Shown here in pieces: positions 41,901 through 56,900 of a DNA stretch of 64,000 bases. Position numbers and translations under genes: made by a program. Origin of the DNA: Notospermus geniculatus. Its lineage: Eukaryota > Nemertea > Pilidiophora > Heteronemertea > Lineidae. The stretch's first letter is position 1. Each line of letters starts with the position of its first letter. The notes beneath the pieces were generated by a model. It did no database searches. It was not told where the DNA came from and was given only the letters and a program-made list of their open reading frames with translations. The stretch is from positions 58,797 to 122,796 of the forward strand of contig NMRB01000312.1 of the NCBI GenBank assembly GCA_002633025.1, given 5' to 3'.

Positions 41901-44900
41901 CGAAGTAAAGACAAACACTAACATCTATTTCAAACAACTCATCAGGAATTTGCAGCATGCCACATGCACAAGCATTTGATAGTCTGAGAAAGTATGAGTT
42001 ATGGACAAACACCAGATAGGTGAGATCAGGAGCCATGTCGGGGAGGGACAACTCAGAAACAGTGACAACTGTCAGTCAAAGTTCCGCATTTGCACGAAAC
42101 AGGTGCAGCCACCTTGAGGGACATGAGGATAATGTTAGGGGTACATCAGTTCACCAATTCCAAGCACCAAGGAAAGTTCACATGCAATTTTAAAGCAAGG
42201 AAGACCCTTCTGGGCAGATAGAGGAGGAAGTTTCAAGAATTGTGATTCCTCAGATGGGACAGAGGTGCCAGGTCAACATGCTGCATAAACCAAGCCTACA
42301 CACTGACATCACAAGTACAAGAAACAATCTTCACATGCAGTACAGTAGTCAATGGCAATCCAAACAAGTAATTGATTTCTAGAGGTCTGTATCTATAAGT
42401 ACAGATATTAAGCACATCTAGCAATTCAACTAGAATATAAACCCAAAGCAGGGCAGTACTTGCATTCACTTTGTCAATTTCATTTCGTTCATTTTTTTAT
42501 GCATTCAGTATAAACATGTTGTGGTGATATGTGTAAAGATTACAGTTCAATTTTTCATCAAGCACTGCCATGTTACCACATGTTTGTGCATTCGAGAGCT
42601 CTACATTTAACATCAAACATTACCAAAAAGAACAATTATCACAAACAATATAGTAAACAGTCAGTAAGAAATCCAATCTTTTTCAAAACAACACAAAACA
42701 GCGGGGGAGTTTCATCCAGAATTTTCATGCACACACATCATGTATTGCACACTGTTAATCATAGAATGTTTTAAGGTTTGTAGTTTCAAGAAATGTACTG
42801 GTGCAATCCGTAAGGGACACACTCCGCGTGAGCTACTGCAAAATCCTGTCCGTGGTCAGACGTACTTCACTGCACATGCGGACAGCGAATATAGACCCTG
42901 ACACGTGTATATTTGTAGATCGTGGTATGTAAGGCTGGCCTAATACATCAGTTTCGCAGTAGCTCACACGGAGTGTGTCCCTTATGCAGAAAGTTTATGT
43001 GATCGAGGATAGAAATTTTTCTCAAAATACACTAATGTTATCACTTTTTGCTTTTTAAGGTATTGACGAGTGTATAACCAAGGCCTGAGGAAATGCAGTA
43101 TTTCAAAGGTAGGTGTTTAGGTTAGCAACGATGGTAAAACAGTATTGCGATATTTATCCTCATTTACAAAGTACCGGTACTTGAATTTGACACTTGTCTT
43201 TTCAGAGCATGTGAGACTTGAGTCTTGCCAGTGTCAGTGAAAACCACAAATAAGAAGGAAAACCTCATCCACACAACGAGAATGCTTTGCCATCACTCAA
43301 GTTTGCCGTAAATTGTACTGAGGTACAGGAATATGTACATGGTCTGTACTGCACAAAATGCGCCAAAAATGTACAACATGTACACTTCAATGCACAGGGT
43401 ACAATAAATTGTATATACTGTACATCAATGGATCAAATGTACATGGGATATCGGCAAACTTGAGTCAGACTGATTGGAACCAGCCGTACAAGCAGAAGAT
43501 AGCCAAGACATCACAAAAGATGAGAACAGATATGACGCCCTGAAAAAACAACAATAGTCCAACAACTTAGAGACAAGTGTGCAGAAGCCAGCAATTCCAA
43601 GACCACGGAACACAAGTTGTGAAACCGACTGCCGCCAAAGGTGGCGTAACAAGTTATACGGAGCCATGCAGGAAGTAAGTAGATGTGTGTGTATGGAAAT
43701 ATCTGGGATCGGGGACGCCATTCCAAAGAGGACAGGAAATGATATGACGAAACGGATGGTAGCTATGAGGAAATTTTCTACGCTGCGTTTCCAACCCTTT
43801 TTTAAATTCATATGTATAGTTGATTTGGAATTTTGTGACTTCTCCCTTTTTCCTGTCCTCTTTTCTGCTACTGGGTTCATAGCAAAAAATCAAATGTTGT
43901 ACTTACCACATGTTCTCGAATTAAATTACTCAAAGGCTCATTTTCATTGGCAAGAATTCGATCAGCTTCCAGGAGCCATTCTTCACATGGCCCTGTTTGC
44001 TGATAGAATTTCCGCCAAAGTTTCATGGCCTTCTCTAAAATCGAATCCCAATGTTTGGCATCGCTGGAGCATCGCTGAAAGTTGGTCCAGAATCATATGA
44101 ATGGAGCATGCAGACGAAATGTCAGTCACGTGATGCGCGGGGAAACAGTATGGTCACAAAACTAACGGTCAGCTGACAAGTCAGGAATGTTATCAACAAA
44201 TCTGACTGACGTGCCAAATTTATTTCGAACATTTCAACATATGGCCGCACTGAACAGCTAAAGATCATCTTTACAGAATGTCATCAAAGAAAACAAGTTC
44301 CACAGGCCGGGAGATGTCCCTCAGCCCCATGCATCAGTTATCGTACAGCAGCGAAATTCAAAATGGCTACCATGGCAGCCATCTTGTGAAGCGACGGATC
44401 TGAATTATTAGGTGTCAACCTATTATGAAACCAACATCAATTCCAATTCTTAATTCTGAACATCAGCAGTGACCATTACTGTTTACTGATAAAATTCGTG
44501 AAAAATCCAATCCATCACCTACGCGAATGTAACGAATTGAGAAAACATAGATGTTTACAAAGTTAGATGGCCTAAACTATTCTAAATTGTTACAAGGCAA
44601 TTATAAAGAAGCAAATATATCCACCGCCATTACAACAGGAATAGGATACTGTAACCCAGGATAAAATCACATCTTCAATCACCCAACTGTAAACTTTCAA
44701 ATGGGCAGACAAGGGAGACAACTAGCAGCTTGGCATGCTTGGTGACTGACACTAAAGGCACTGCTCCACATGAGAATTTTCTTGGGACAGTTGGCTTTCT
44801 ATGAAAAACTCAACTACCGGTATAGAAATCTGAATAGGCAGTTGTTTTTGTCATTGGTCTCAGCGTACAGTACGATGCACAACTGACCTCCCTTCCGCGC

Positions 44901-47900
44901 CGTGCACCATGTACCACATGCAGCGTCATGCGCGTACCGTCCTCGTATCTTCCGCGGACGTCACGCGCCGCCATGGAAAGCACGCAGTGAAGACGTAATG
45001 TCATTCGCCCGTGGTGCACGTACGTCACGCAGAAGAGACGCGTGACGCACACATACCATACGCAATGGACTGAAGCGTACCTTCTGCGTGACGTCCGCGG
45101 AAGGTACGCAGATAAAGGTAGGTGAATTGTGCAACGTACTGTAAGTCGTACAGAAACCAACAACAGTGAATTGCCCATTGAGAGCCAACTCGCAATAAGA
45201 AAACTTTCACCTGGAGCAGCGCGATAAAACTAACACCTATGGGGTGGTAAAATTGGGATCTAGTACGAGTATTTCTAGGATGAATATGATTCTATGGAAA
45301 TGACTTTATAGAACTCAACTGATCACAGGGTGAACAATTTTCAGACCTATGAAAAGAATCTTCATAATCATGAGACATTTAATCATATACTTCATCACAG
45401 TCCTCGAAACGTTGAAAATATCTCGCATCCAAACTTTCTGATACTAGACATGTGTCTTCTCTGACGCATAATGGTAAACAGTAAGAATGGAATAAAGTAG
45501 GCTACTTTCAAATGAATTTTAAAACGATGACTACATTGAGTACCGGTAGATAGGGAAAAAGGTTACAAATTGGTGAATAAAGGTACCATATAGAATTTTT
45601 CTAACCTGATGTGGTACAAGGGGTAGGAACTAATGGGGGCATATGCAAATGAACACAAGAAATGTTGCCATGGTAACATGTTGAAAAGAAAACGACTAGA
45701 GTACTATTCAACCTCCCATCATTCACAATATTGCAAATTTCCTAGTAATGTAAAGCAGTCAAGGTCAAGGTTATGTCCTTGACCTTGGACTTACCTGGAA
45801 CCTTTGATTGAGATCTTGCATGGTCTGTTCAAGGTCACCATGGTTGACATTCTTGACTTTGGCCTTGGGGATTTTCTGGAAGATTTTGTTCTTATTGTCC
45901 AACATGGACTTGTAGTAGGTGGTCTCGGCAAAGAGGGCCTGGAAAAAATATGTGTGTCAGTCGCCACAGAGAAAACGCAAAATCATCAGAGTGACTAGAA
46001 CATTTAGTCCAGCTATTGAGTCGTAAAGCCCTGGCCCCGTATTCATAAAACTACTTAAGTCTAAGTATGACACTTATGCTTTGTTCAACACAAAAGATAA
46101 GTATCATACTTAGACTTAAGTAGCTTTATGAATACGGGGCCTGAACTCTTTCCACTAAAATGCGACAAGCGTCTGCTGTTGCTGGAGTGGGTCACATTAA
46201 TTGTGTGGCAGTCTTGGAAAACCCATCGGATGTCGCTGAATGATCAATAAAGGCTGTCAGATTGCCTGTGCATTGATCTGCTGCTGTTTACCTGTTACGT
46301 TATGTAGTACATTTCAGTTATTGAAATGTGGGGGTTCGCCAAGGCCATTAACACTTTCCTCAAATGCGACATCCGACAGGTTTTCCTAGACCGCCTCACA
46401 ATTTGTCTCCACAAACCACACTGGGATTATATCCTTCAAGAGCTGAAGGTTCAGAGCTAATACACTAAAGTATCTGGGCCACAGATCAGCTAGGTCATCG
46501 AATCAGAAAGGCATCAAATCACCTATATCCTTTCATGCATTACCTTGTGCTTCTCAAGTTCCTCAGCAGTCTTCTGCATGCTCCCATCAACTAGGTGACC
46601 ATTGAGGATTTGCTCAGCACTTTCAAGCCACTGTGCAATATCTGAGATTCCTGACTCGAGAGATTCGACGTTTGGAAGTAGGCCTTTCAGGCCACGGATA
46701 TGATCGGGAAGCTCCTTCTGAACCTTGATTATTCTCTCCTTCAGCACCTTCAGAGTTCCCAGCATTTTGTTGATGACCTCCTGTGAACTGTCCTTGACCA
46801 GAGATTGACCTAGTTTTGACATGGCCTTGAACTCGTTCTGGACCTGCTCTATCTGACCATTGGCATCCTTTGAAAAGAAAGAGTAAACTGAGATTTCTCA
46901 TGAGCTACATGTAGTTTCACGGTTCAGTCAGCCACTTCAACCGACTCCATTTACGGTAATGTACCGGTAACTGGAGGGAGAAATTAGCGAGGTTCAGATA
47001 ACATTCTGAGTCTCGACTCCGACTCCAGAGGATTCCTTTTTTTTTAACTACGTCATCACATACAACGGGGTTTTCCAAAGCAATGGTGTTTACTCATTCA
47101 GCAGAATGAATAGAACCCGCCTGGGTGGTAAAGTTATCTCCAACTTGAAAAATCCGAATTTTACCACCTCGGAGGAGGAGGAGGAGTGGGAGTCGTACCA
47201 GATCTTAAACTCGGTAATACCAAAGAAAACACAGATGGACAACATCAAAGAGTGGACCACCCTCACAACACCTGAACTCATTGGGAAAGTGGAATATAGA
47301 GGGATGTGGGCATGCATCACTGCTGCCAGCTATCATGACGCCCTACCACCACAGGTCATGATTCTAACAGGGTGAATACAAGTACAGAAACGAGACCACA
47401 ACCTACCTCAAGGCCACTGAGGAGTTCCTTGATGGACTCATAATCACAAGGTATCTCCTTCTCAAGCAGTCCCTCAACGTTGTCCAGCCATTCAGCAATC
47501 TTGCCCACACCCAGTTTGTATTCTGATCTCGTCTTCTCAACAGTTTCTTGTCTCTCGACTTGTTGTTTCTGAAGAAAAGAACAATCTTACTGATGGTGAA
47601 CATACGAAGATGGTCATCATCATTGAACGCAGAGGAAGAAGAATCTGAACAAATTTCATAATCAACTCCACCAACAGAACAAATACACACCGTGTCACCA
47701 CACTCCTTGAATCGCCTGTTGATGTTTTGAAGCATCTGCTTGATATCTGCAGCAACAGGTTCAGTTGAGACGTCTGCGAGGAAGTCACCAGCCTCGTTCA
47801 CAGCACGGCACTTTTCTTGCCACTTAGCAATGTCAGCAAAGAACGCCTGCAAGCAAAACACAAATTATGGAGCAAAATCCATATTTCTCATACTGAAAAC

Positions 47901-50900
47901 TTTGCACAGTACCACTGCCTATCTCTAAACAATCTTGTTTAGCTCTATCTCTAAACAATCTTGTTTATCTCCATCTCTAAAGAACCTTGTTTATCTCTAA
48001 ACAATCTTGTTTATCTCCACCTCCAAAGAACCTTCTAAACAACTTGTTTATCTCCACCTCCAAGTAATATCGTAGCCTTACCGCTCGTTCCTCTGGTGTA
48101 CCATTAAGTGCTTTCTCAGCTTGTGGAAGGTAATCCTGGAACTCATCCACCAGTGCCGAATACTTCTTCCAGTTCTTGGAAGCTTTGTCTAGCGTTCCCT
48201 GGCAGCTTTTCAAGTCACCAGCCATCGGTTTCCAGCGCGAGTTGACGTCGTTCAGGATTGCTTCAGCCTTCTGTATTTCCTCAGTGTCCTTGGGATCAAC
48301 CACTTGCTTCTTGTAGGCATCAGTTGCCCGCTTGAATTCTTGCAGTGTGCGCTCAATGGTACTGTTCAATCGCTTTCCTTCCACAAAATTCTGAAGTAAA
48401 AGAATTAAAGCCCCTCTGTACTGAATTTGAAAAGCACAAATCATCGCCGCGATTCACGACGTCAGTGTAGTGTAAAATGTACTATGCTCCATCTGAATAC
48501 ATTAGAGTTCTCCCTGTCGTTTTTTCTAATGTGTGCTGAAAACTAGGCCTTGATTCGCTGAAGTAGGTATTAGGCAAGCATTTTGGGGACCTACAAGAGG
48601 CCATGAGACCTCTACGTGCACTATCCTAACATTTTGAAAATATCGTAAAATTCAATAGGCCTACAGGGGGGCTTTAATACTTGTAAAATTCCTACTCAAT
48701 GATGGTAGTTTTCGAGGAGCCTTTGACTATTGGGTCCAACCAAAGTGGCAGGTCCTGAATTTGAATCTCACTCGGGCCACTTCGGATTACCCTGGTGAGA
48801 AACTGGGAACTGGGAAATACTACACACCTTGTAATCATCGACCATATCCATCACCTCATCTTCCACTCCATAACGATCATTCCAAACATTCAGTTTCTCA
48901 TCCGTATTATCAAGTAGTCCCTGCAGACGATGCTTGACCTCTTCATACTCGATCTTCTTCAAGACGTGCGGCGCTACAAGGACGACCTTGCTGATTCTCT
49001 TTCCAAGGTCATCGAGTTGGTCCTTTGATAATTCCTCACCATTAATCTTGCCTTCTTGTTTTATTTTGTTGAAGACTTTCCGCATGGCATCAGCATCTTT
49101 GAAAAGGGCCTGAAGAAAGAAGGGTCAATGAGGGGTAAAAAAATACTACTGCTGGAAGTTTATGTAGGTTGCAAAACTGAGTACGAGTGGAAACTCAAAG
49201 AAATCAAGTCTCACACGTGCCCCTTAAAAAAGATTGAAAATGTCACTACCAAAACCACTCCACAACCAACCAAAGTAAACTTGGGTGAAACTGGCCCTGC
49301 ACATTTTGAAAGATTTTTTATGGAAAGAGCCAATGTTACTCCAATTTACAGTACCTTGTGCTTATCCATTTTTTCTTTCAACGCCTTGGCTGCCTCCTCA
49401 TTCGTCATATCTCCAGGTACGACCTCACCATAGACAAGATCTTCAGCGTCAATCAACCACCGAGCGATGTCTCCGAGATCACCTGGCAAACCCTCGTCAA
49501 GTCTCTGTTGCCAGTCCTTAATACGATCCATGGTTTTCTCCCAGTGGTTCTTCATGGCGATCATGTCATCTTCCGTGAGATTCAGAGCTTTCCCCGCGTC
49601 ATAAAGCTGTTTTAATTTCGTGTAACCTTCTTCATATTGCTTCGCTTCTTTCTTCAACGCTTGAAGAGCCTGAAATAATACAAAAGCGATTATTTTTTCA
49701 ATCAATATCATCATATTCACCTCAATTCCTCATACCATGCTAATCTCTAATACTCAGAGAATGTATGTTTCTTTAAAAACAACAAAACACTGAAAAGACC
49801 AAGAGCTCAGGTAATAAATCTAGTGCTCTTTTGACTGGGCAACAACCTTTTTGACTTTGTCTAGTTCTTGTCAACATTCAAATATTAACTCATGCTGCAC
49901 CCAAACAGCTAGCCAGCAACCTTATGAGACCAACAAAATAAAGGAAAGAAGTAGCTCTTTGTTCACCACTCAGAATACATGTAAATTCCAAAAGTGGCAG
50001 TTTACTTGTCAGGCAACAAGCAACGAGAGTTGAGAACTGGCCAAGGTTCTGGCATTTCTACTAGAAAGTGCCTGAGGAAGACCCCAGTTGGGTTCAAAAA
50101 TTTGAAAATATCGGAGACGACTTTACTTATACTGTCATTCAGAAAGGAGTACCGGTACCAGAACATCAAAACAGAAGAACCTACATCATATTCAGCATTC
50201 CTATCTTTTATCGGTCCATCTTTAGACTTCAGCGTGTCATCGGTCTGGTCAAGCCAATGTCCAATCTCATCGTACAGTTTTCTCTCCGCTTCAGCAGCTT
50301 TGGATGGATCAACCTTGACGTTCTGGAGCATCTGGGAAAAGAAGCGGAATCATATGAACAGCACAAAAAAATCCAGACTTACTATGGCGAGACTTGCATG
50401 TACGTGCACCACGATGACTTTACATGATCTGTGGACCATACCAATATTCAAGTCCTTAGAACGAAATTTTACGATGGTCACTGATACCAACTCGAATATA
50501 TTTTTTTAAACTCAGGAATCAGATCAATTTCAAATGTTGCTGAACAGTGTGAATGATTGATGACTAGTCCCATAATACCATTTTACCACATTCCATAACC
50601 AAGTATCAAACCATTGTCAAGTGCCTTTTCCTTGAGCAAGGCACTTCACTTCAAAGGCAGCATAGTGCAACCATCAACATGTGTCCCTTTCACCATATCT
50701 TCCCGGTATAAAAACTGCTGAGGAACGTTTTGCCACAACCAACTTACTTTCTTACACTGAACATGCACTTCTTCACTTACATGTAGGGCCAAATGAATAA
50801 AAACTAGCTTTCGCCTGCAAGCAAATACTTCAAGCAGAAGCAGCACTTTCTGAAAGGAAAAGATTGTGCTTGTTTTCGTATGAGTAAAGTGGACATTTTA

Positions 50901-53900
50901 CTGCTAATACTTTGCTGGGAAGTTTCGAGGAAGTACTTGAAGGTCATATCCCAATGTCGTTATTCCCAGGAATGGTCTGCACCCTGAACTGATGGTGGTC
51001 TATTTCATCGTATGGTTTTGGCACTGTTCGGTGGGGTCAAGTGGGTTAAGTGTTGACTGCGCTGAGGATACGGATACAAGGATTTACTTAATTTCGAAGC
51101 AAACACTAGATGCTAAAAAGTATTTGCTTTTAATGAAGGAAAACCTACATTTTCCTATCATTTCCTAGTTTTATTCATACAGGTACAAGTAAATGCTTAA
51201 ATATCGGTAGTTAAAGCAAATGCTAGTTTTTATTCATATGACCCCCATGGCTCATCATAATATGCTTAGAAAACATTGATTTATGGAAGATGCAATCATA
51301 TAAATCTTGTGGAAAGGTTTTGCAAATGCACCACACACCACAAGATATGTGTAGTTACTAGCACCACTGAAGCATTTTGAGGTAGAAGGTTCTCGGTTTC
51401 AAAAGCCAGACGGTAACTTCATGATAATGACACCTGTCCACTACATTACAGTGCGTTGCACAATTGACCTCCCTGTATCCGCGTACCTTCCAGAATGTGA
51501 CGCGGAAGGTAGGCTTCAGTTCATCGCATATGGTACGAGTACGTCACGCGTCTCTGTTGCGTGATGTCGGGTGAATGACGTTACGTCTTCACTGCGTGCC
51601 TTCCATGACGCCGCGCCACATCCTCGGAAGATACGAGGATGGTACGTGCATGACGCTGCATGTGGTACGCGGATGGTGCGCGGCGTGGAAGGGAGGTCAA
51701 TTGTGCAACGTACTGTACATGTATTTGGCAACTGACTGAACGGCCAGGGGAAGGCCACAGAGGAACTGGACTTGCTGAATCGAAGAGGCCTTTGCTGCAA
51801 CCTCACAATTCTTTGTCAAATGAAACAAACTGGTTGATAGCGATTCCTAAAGTGCCATCTACAGCTCTACACATCAATCTTACCTCCATGTTTGGAAACG
51901 CTCCCACCAGGCCTGGATAGCACTCGAGGAAGGGTACTAGTGATTTGAGTGGATGCTGTGGTCGCTACAGAAAGGTACAGCAACATGCATGGTTAAAGTG
52001 TGAGAAAGCAAACTCACTAGGTGAGTTGTTCAATAAAAGCAAGGATGCTACATACAATAGTACATGTACTTGGACTAGCTGCAGATCCAACTGTCATTTT
52101 TGGGAGTGAAACGCACATCCAGACCTTAGTACAAATGTGACCTTCCACTACGGAAAATGAGCCTAAATGTACTGATATGACACCAGGAGATAAACATAGA
52201 AATAGAATGACTCCGACTTCAGAATAGACAGACAGATAACACTGAAATTGGCAAATATGTTGGTCCCAACTTGCCAATCTCAGAGTGACGGATGACTGGT
52301 TTTGCGGTGGAGGGTCACATTTGTCAATTTCAGTACTGTCTGTCTATTTTGAAGTCTGTGTGTTCTTTCACTATCTCCTGGTGTCCTGTCAGTACATTTC
52401 AGCTCATTTTCCATGCGACTTAACACTGGTTTTGTAGCGGAGGGTCACAAATGTACCCAATAGTTGTCTGACCTAGTCGTCTACTGTGACCACTAGGCAA
52501 CAGGCAGATCTACCTTCTACTAATGTTGTTCATCATTGTTGACAATTGGTTGACGATTATGGGTCATAATGCAAAACATTGCTAATGCCCGCTGTACACG
52601 ATCAAATTTTTCATCAAATTTTTTTGAAATTCAGATTCTGGGCCTACTGGGGCTTCAACGTATAAACCCGCATGCAGGCCTTTATTGAGCATATTCAGAA
52701 AATTGGATGAAAAATTTGATCGTGTACAGCGGGCATTAAGCAATCTTGCACAGAAAGCTTCCAGTTGGATCTGTGACTATTCCAAGTATGCTATACAAAT
52801 ATGTTTCATAACAGAAATTACTGAAATTTGAAAGAAAATGCACTGTTTTCCCAACTGAAAAATGCACTGACTGCTATTCATGCAGTTGTGATGGAAATAT
52901 AACAAAATGTCGCAGATGGTAGACCCACAAAAAATACTTTATCTTGTTTTTTCAAAACAGATGGTTTCATCTGCTCCTAACTGAAGGGATGATTTCAGGA
53001 CACGACTTCTCGACTTTCGTCTGCAGACATTTTGAAATATTTCCCAAAATATAAAGAAAATTCCCATATATGCATTCCACATGAATCATGCCACAGCCGA
53101 CGACAAGAGAACTGTTACAATTACCAAGTACAGACGACGCTCATGTATCGCCTCTGGGCTGAAATCCTAAATAAACTTATTTATGAGTAAAAGTTGAGAT
53201 CCATATTCGGGAATTCCTCAAACCAAAGAAGTGAAATGACCTCAGGTAATTCACACAGTGATGTGACTTTCTGAACGCTACAATGCCTGATGATGCATGC
53301 TGAGTTAAAGAATGCAGTTTTTGAAGCCGAAAGAACATTATGTACAAGACCGAGGGTCTGGAAATAACATCATGTACAGGACTGTGGGTATGTTTTACAC
53401 GAGAAGTTGGAATATTGCCCAGCTCTGATGGGATGCTGCAAGAGAAGGGGTGAAGTCTACAAGGGACAACATGAGAAAACAGCCGTAAATGTTTTGGATC
53501 AGAAAGGTAAGCCCACAGAACAAACGTCAGGCACCCAGGCCCTGCCTTCACTGGCCTATTCCCTTGATACATGAGATCGAAAAATTTGATTTTTATAAAT
53601 GTACATCTCCATCTACATGTACCCACAATCCTTTACATAGTTTCAAGAACTAGGCCTCTGAACTATTTAGTTATGGTTTTTGATTAATTAAGCTTTTGGC
53701 ATTAAAAAATGTCAATAAATTTATATACTTGATCAAGTATATAACGAGGGTCGTTCTCAAGATTAGCCTCTGCACTGCCATCATTAACATCCTGAAAGGA
53801 AACGTCATACAACATACAGAAGACCAGAGAATTTATGGATTTAAAGACCTAGGCCATTTAACAACGTTAATTTTTCTGTTTTCCATGGGTACGTTCAATC

Positions 53901-56900
53901 CAATCAAACACAAATTAAAATGTTGTCACTAAAGGAACACGACAATCCATCCGTGAATTCCAAAACACAACCACCACTTATGCATGTTCATTCATATGAA
54001 TTGCAGTACAGGTTTACACGAGTCCTTGGCTAGGTCTTTAACATTCATTAGAGCGAGAACATAGATTGTTTCTCAGTAAGCCTAAACAAGCAGAGGGCGA
54101 GGGCAAGAAATAGCATGGCCAGAGTGCCATCAGCAGACAGAAACAAATCCCAATAGATTCCAAACCCAATACCAATTTGAAGGAGAAGCTAATAAATGTT
54201 GTCATCTTATGATAAACAGAGCTATATGGTAGAAATAGCTTAGAAGACATGACAAAAATTGTAACTTGGAATAAGTAAATGATAGAATCTTGGAGATTTT
54301 TACAACATCAATCTGTTACTTTCACCAGCCTTTTCTGAAGACATATTATGCTAATTTCTTTACCAAAGCTAATTTTTTTACTAACTTTTCCATTAAACTG
54401 ACAGAATGCAGTTTCGCCCAATGACACAATTGGATGAGATTTTCCAGTGATATATGTATGTTAGTTTTCCCCAAGATGTACTTGGTTGAAGACAACAAAG
54501 TGTGCAATATATTCCAAATGAACAAGAAGTAGTATTCTAGTGAAGTACGGTAAAGAATGTATGAACAATAGTGATAATTTTGTGACGAAGTGAATGTTTG
54601 ACTGAATGTTGAAGTGTAACAAAGTTAAAACAGGATCCTTACATTTTCACGCCTTCGTCTCTTCTGCCAAAAATAATTTTCAAATATTTTGCAATTAATA
54701 TCAACGCATGAAGCAATTTGCAAAGCGAAACCAAGAGAGATCGCATGAGGACTGACAATATCTTTATCTTTCTGCAGAAAACCACCAAAGCCAGAGAAGA
54801 ATGCAAGCAAAGGGCCTAATTTGCGAAGAGGAGCTGCTTTGAGTATAGACGAGTTTCACTAGTGGCCATCTTGCCAAAATTAGGTCATCGTCATGGAGAT
54901 TTTCCTGAGTGGAGGATGGGAGAACCAATCATTTATCAATCAGGAAAAGAATTCCCAACGTGATGACCTATTCTTGACAAGATGGCGCTAGCAAATCAGG
55001 TCTATAAGAGATGTCCATGTCCTTTGAAAAAGGAAAGAAAAGACCAGGGGTGAGATTCCTGAAAGGAAATTCTGAAAGCTGATCAACAAAGGTACATAAA
55101 CTAATAAAAGATATCGTGGTATCTTTATTAGTTTATGCCAGTTGCGAACGAATCAGTGCTGAATCTATACTTCTAATCTGAAGTCGAAGAAAGCGGAGGC
55201 ATTTTTAAAGCATAAGTGGAGGGGAAAAACAGCAACAGTGCAAGCAGCTCTACAGCACTAGACAAAACGATAACACTTCAAACTTCTCAATAGTTCCACA
55301 TAACAATGTTTCACAAATTTCAGGAATTAGTAACTTCATTCAACAATAAACTGGAACTCAGCTACAAAACAAAGACAAAGAAAAGACAGTCACAAACCAC
55401 TCCATGCAAGAGAAAACCCTTCACCCAAATTTGGCATAATTTACACACATTCAAATTGGGAAGTAAGACTTGTCAGAGAATGTAATATCAACAATTTCCT
55501 GCAGATATTTAACCCAAGTATGCACATTTTTACAGGTTAAACTGTACATGTACATGTACAATGGGCAATATACATAAGCCATCCATTTCAGTTGGACTTG
55601 AATTTGGGTGAGAGTTTTAGAGAACATTCTAAATTACTCCTCAATGATATTACAACTGGAAAAGTCAGCGCTATACCAACCTTGGCTTCGATGTTATCTG
55701 GATCAGGATAAGCCTTCATGAACTGGGCTACATAGGTCATGATCGACTTCTCGTCTGGTTTGTCCACATCAACATCTAAAAGAGTAGGAACAGAAGTGTT
55801 ACAAGGGTTTTGGTTACAGGCAGCCACACCTCAGGAGGATGAACATAGCAGAATTCTCTAGGTGTCAGTAGCAGGTGACAGATTAAGCTGTGAATCCACC
55901 ATTGATTTTCAAGCTGATTTTGCATTGCGATTTGCTTTGCAACTGGACACTCGATCGCCATAGTGGACTCAATAGACATGATTTCCACTAATGGTGAAGA
56001 TGTGGTCAATTTCAGTCGGCAATCGGTCGGCGACCGGTATCAGTTCCTTGCGATCGTATTCAATCGCAGGTAGCAGGTTGCAAAGCAAGTCGCAACGCAG
56101 AAAATCAGCAGTGGATTCCTAGCTTTAGACACCTGAGCATGTTCTGCATGATTGCTCAATGTAGAGGACACTGAGAGCCTTCTTTTGGCCAGATGGAGCA
56201 AACCCTCTAGACCAAGCTCTGGCATGTCTGGGGACCTGTTGAGAACCTGAAGAAGATGACCAGATTTATGGAGCCCATATAGGACTGGATGTTCCAAAGA
56301 GAGATCTAACACACGTCTATTTTGGGAGGTGCATATCTGATGCAATACAAGATTCATGCATCAGGTATACTCCAATCTTAAATTGTTATGCTCATTGCAT
56401 GCATCGAGTTTGCATCAAACATGCTGTTTTTCTGTAGAGGATGGAATGACAATAAGTTTACTGAAACAATACCTTCTGCATCAAGCAATCTTGGAATGCC
56501 TAAATGTGCCTCTGCCTTTGAGAAAGCATTCTCCAGCCTTTCTCGGTTCGTTCTCCCATCGAGTTCATCCAAGTCTATGATATCTGGACGGACACCATGC
56601 ACCAATGCGTTAAACGCCACACCATCTCTCCAACTTTTGCCAAAATCTTTTACTGGGACACCCGTTTTGCTGAAAAGAAGAAGCAAGTAGATTAGTATCT
56701 GATATTGTAGATGCAGCTCCATGTGTTCAAGTTTTCTGTTAAATGTGGAGTTGCCTCCTATGGGCAACTCAACCATGAAAACAGTGGGCAATTCAGCATG
56801 TTGGTGTCTGTTGGACCTAGGACTGACACAACTTGCACACAAAACTTCATGGAGCAGCGCCAATAGGTATCGCATTCGACTGTCAGAAGTCTGGCTGTTT

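Noticed and set aside
43425-43880. Minus-strand 151-codon open frame in the intron beside exon 43907..44074
   Set aside because: It has no spectrin-like character and crosses no plausible splice pair; the surrounding exons join in phase without it.
44810-45178. 122-codon minus-strand open frame
   Set aside because: It lies entirely within the nested MITEs of families G and H.
47106-47375. Plus-strand 89-codon open frame starting with Met inside a nesprin intron
   Set aside because: It is antisense to the gene, has no recognisable domain and no splice or promoter context. Likely chance.
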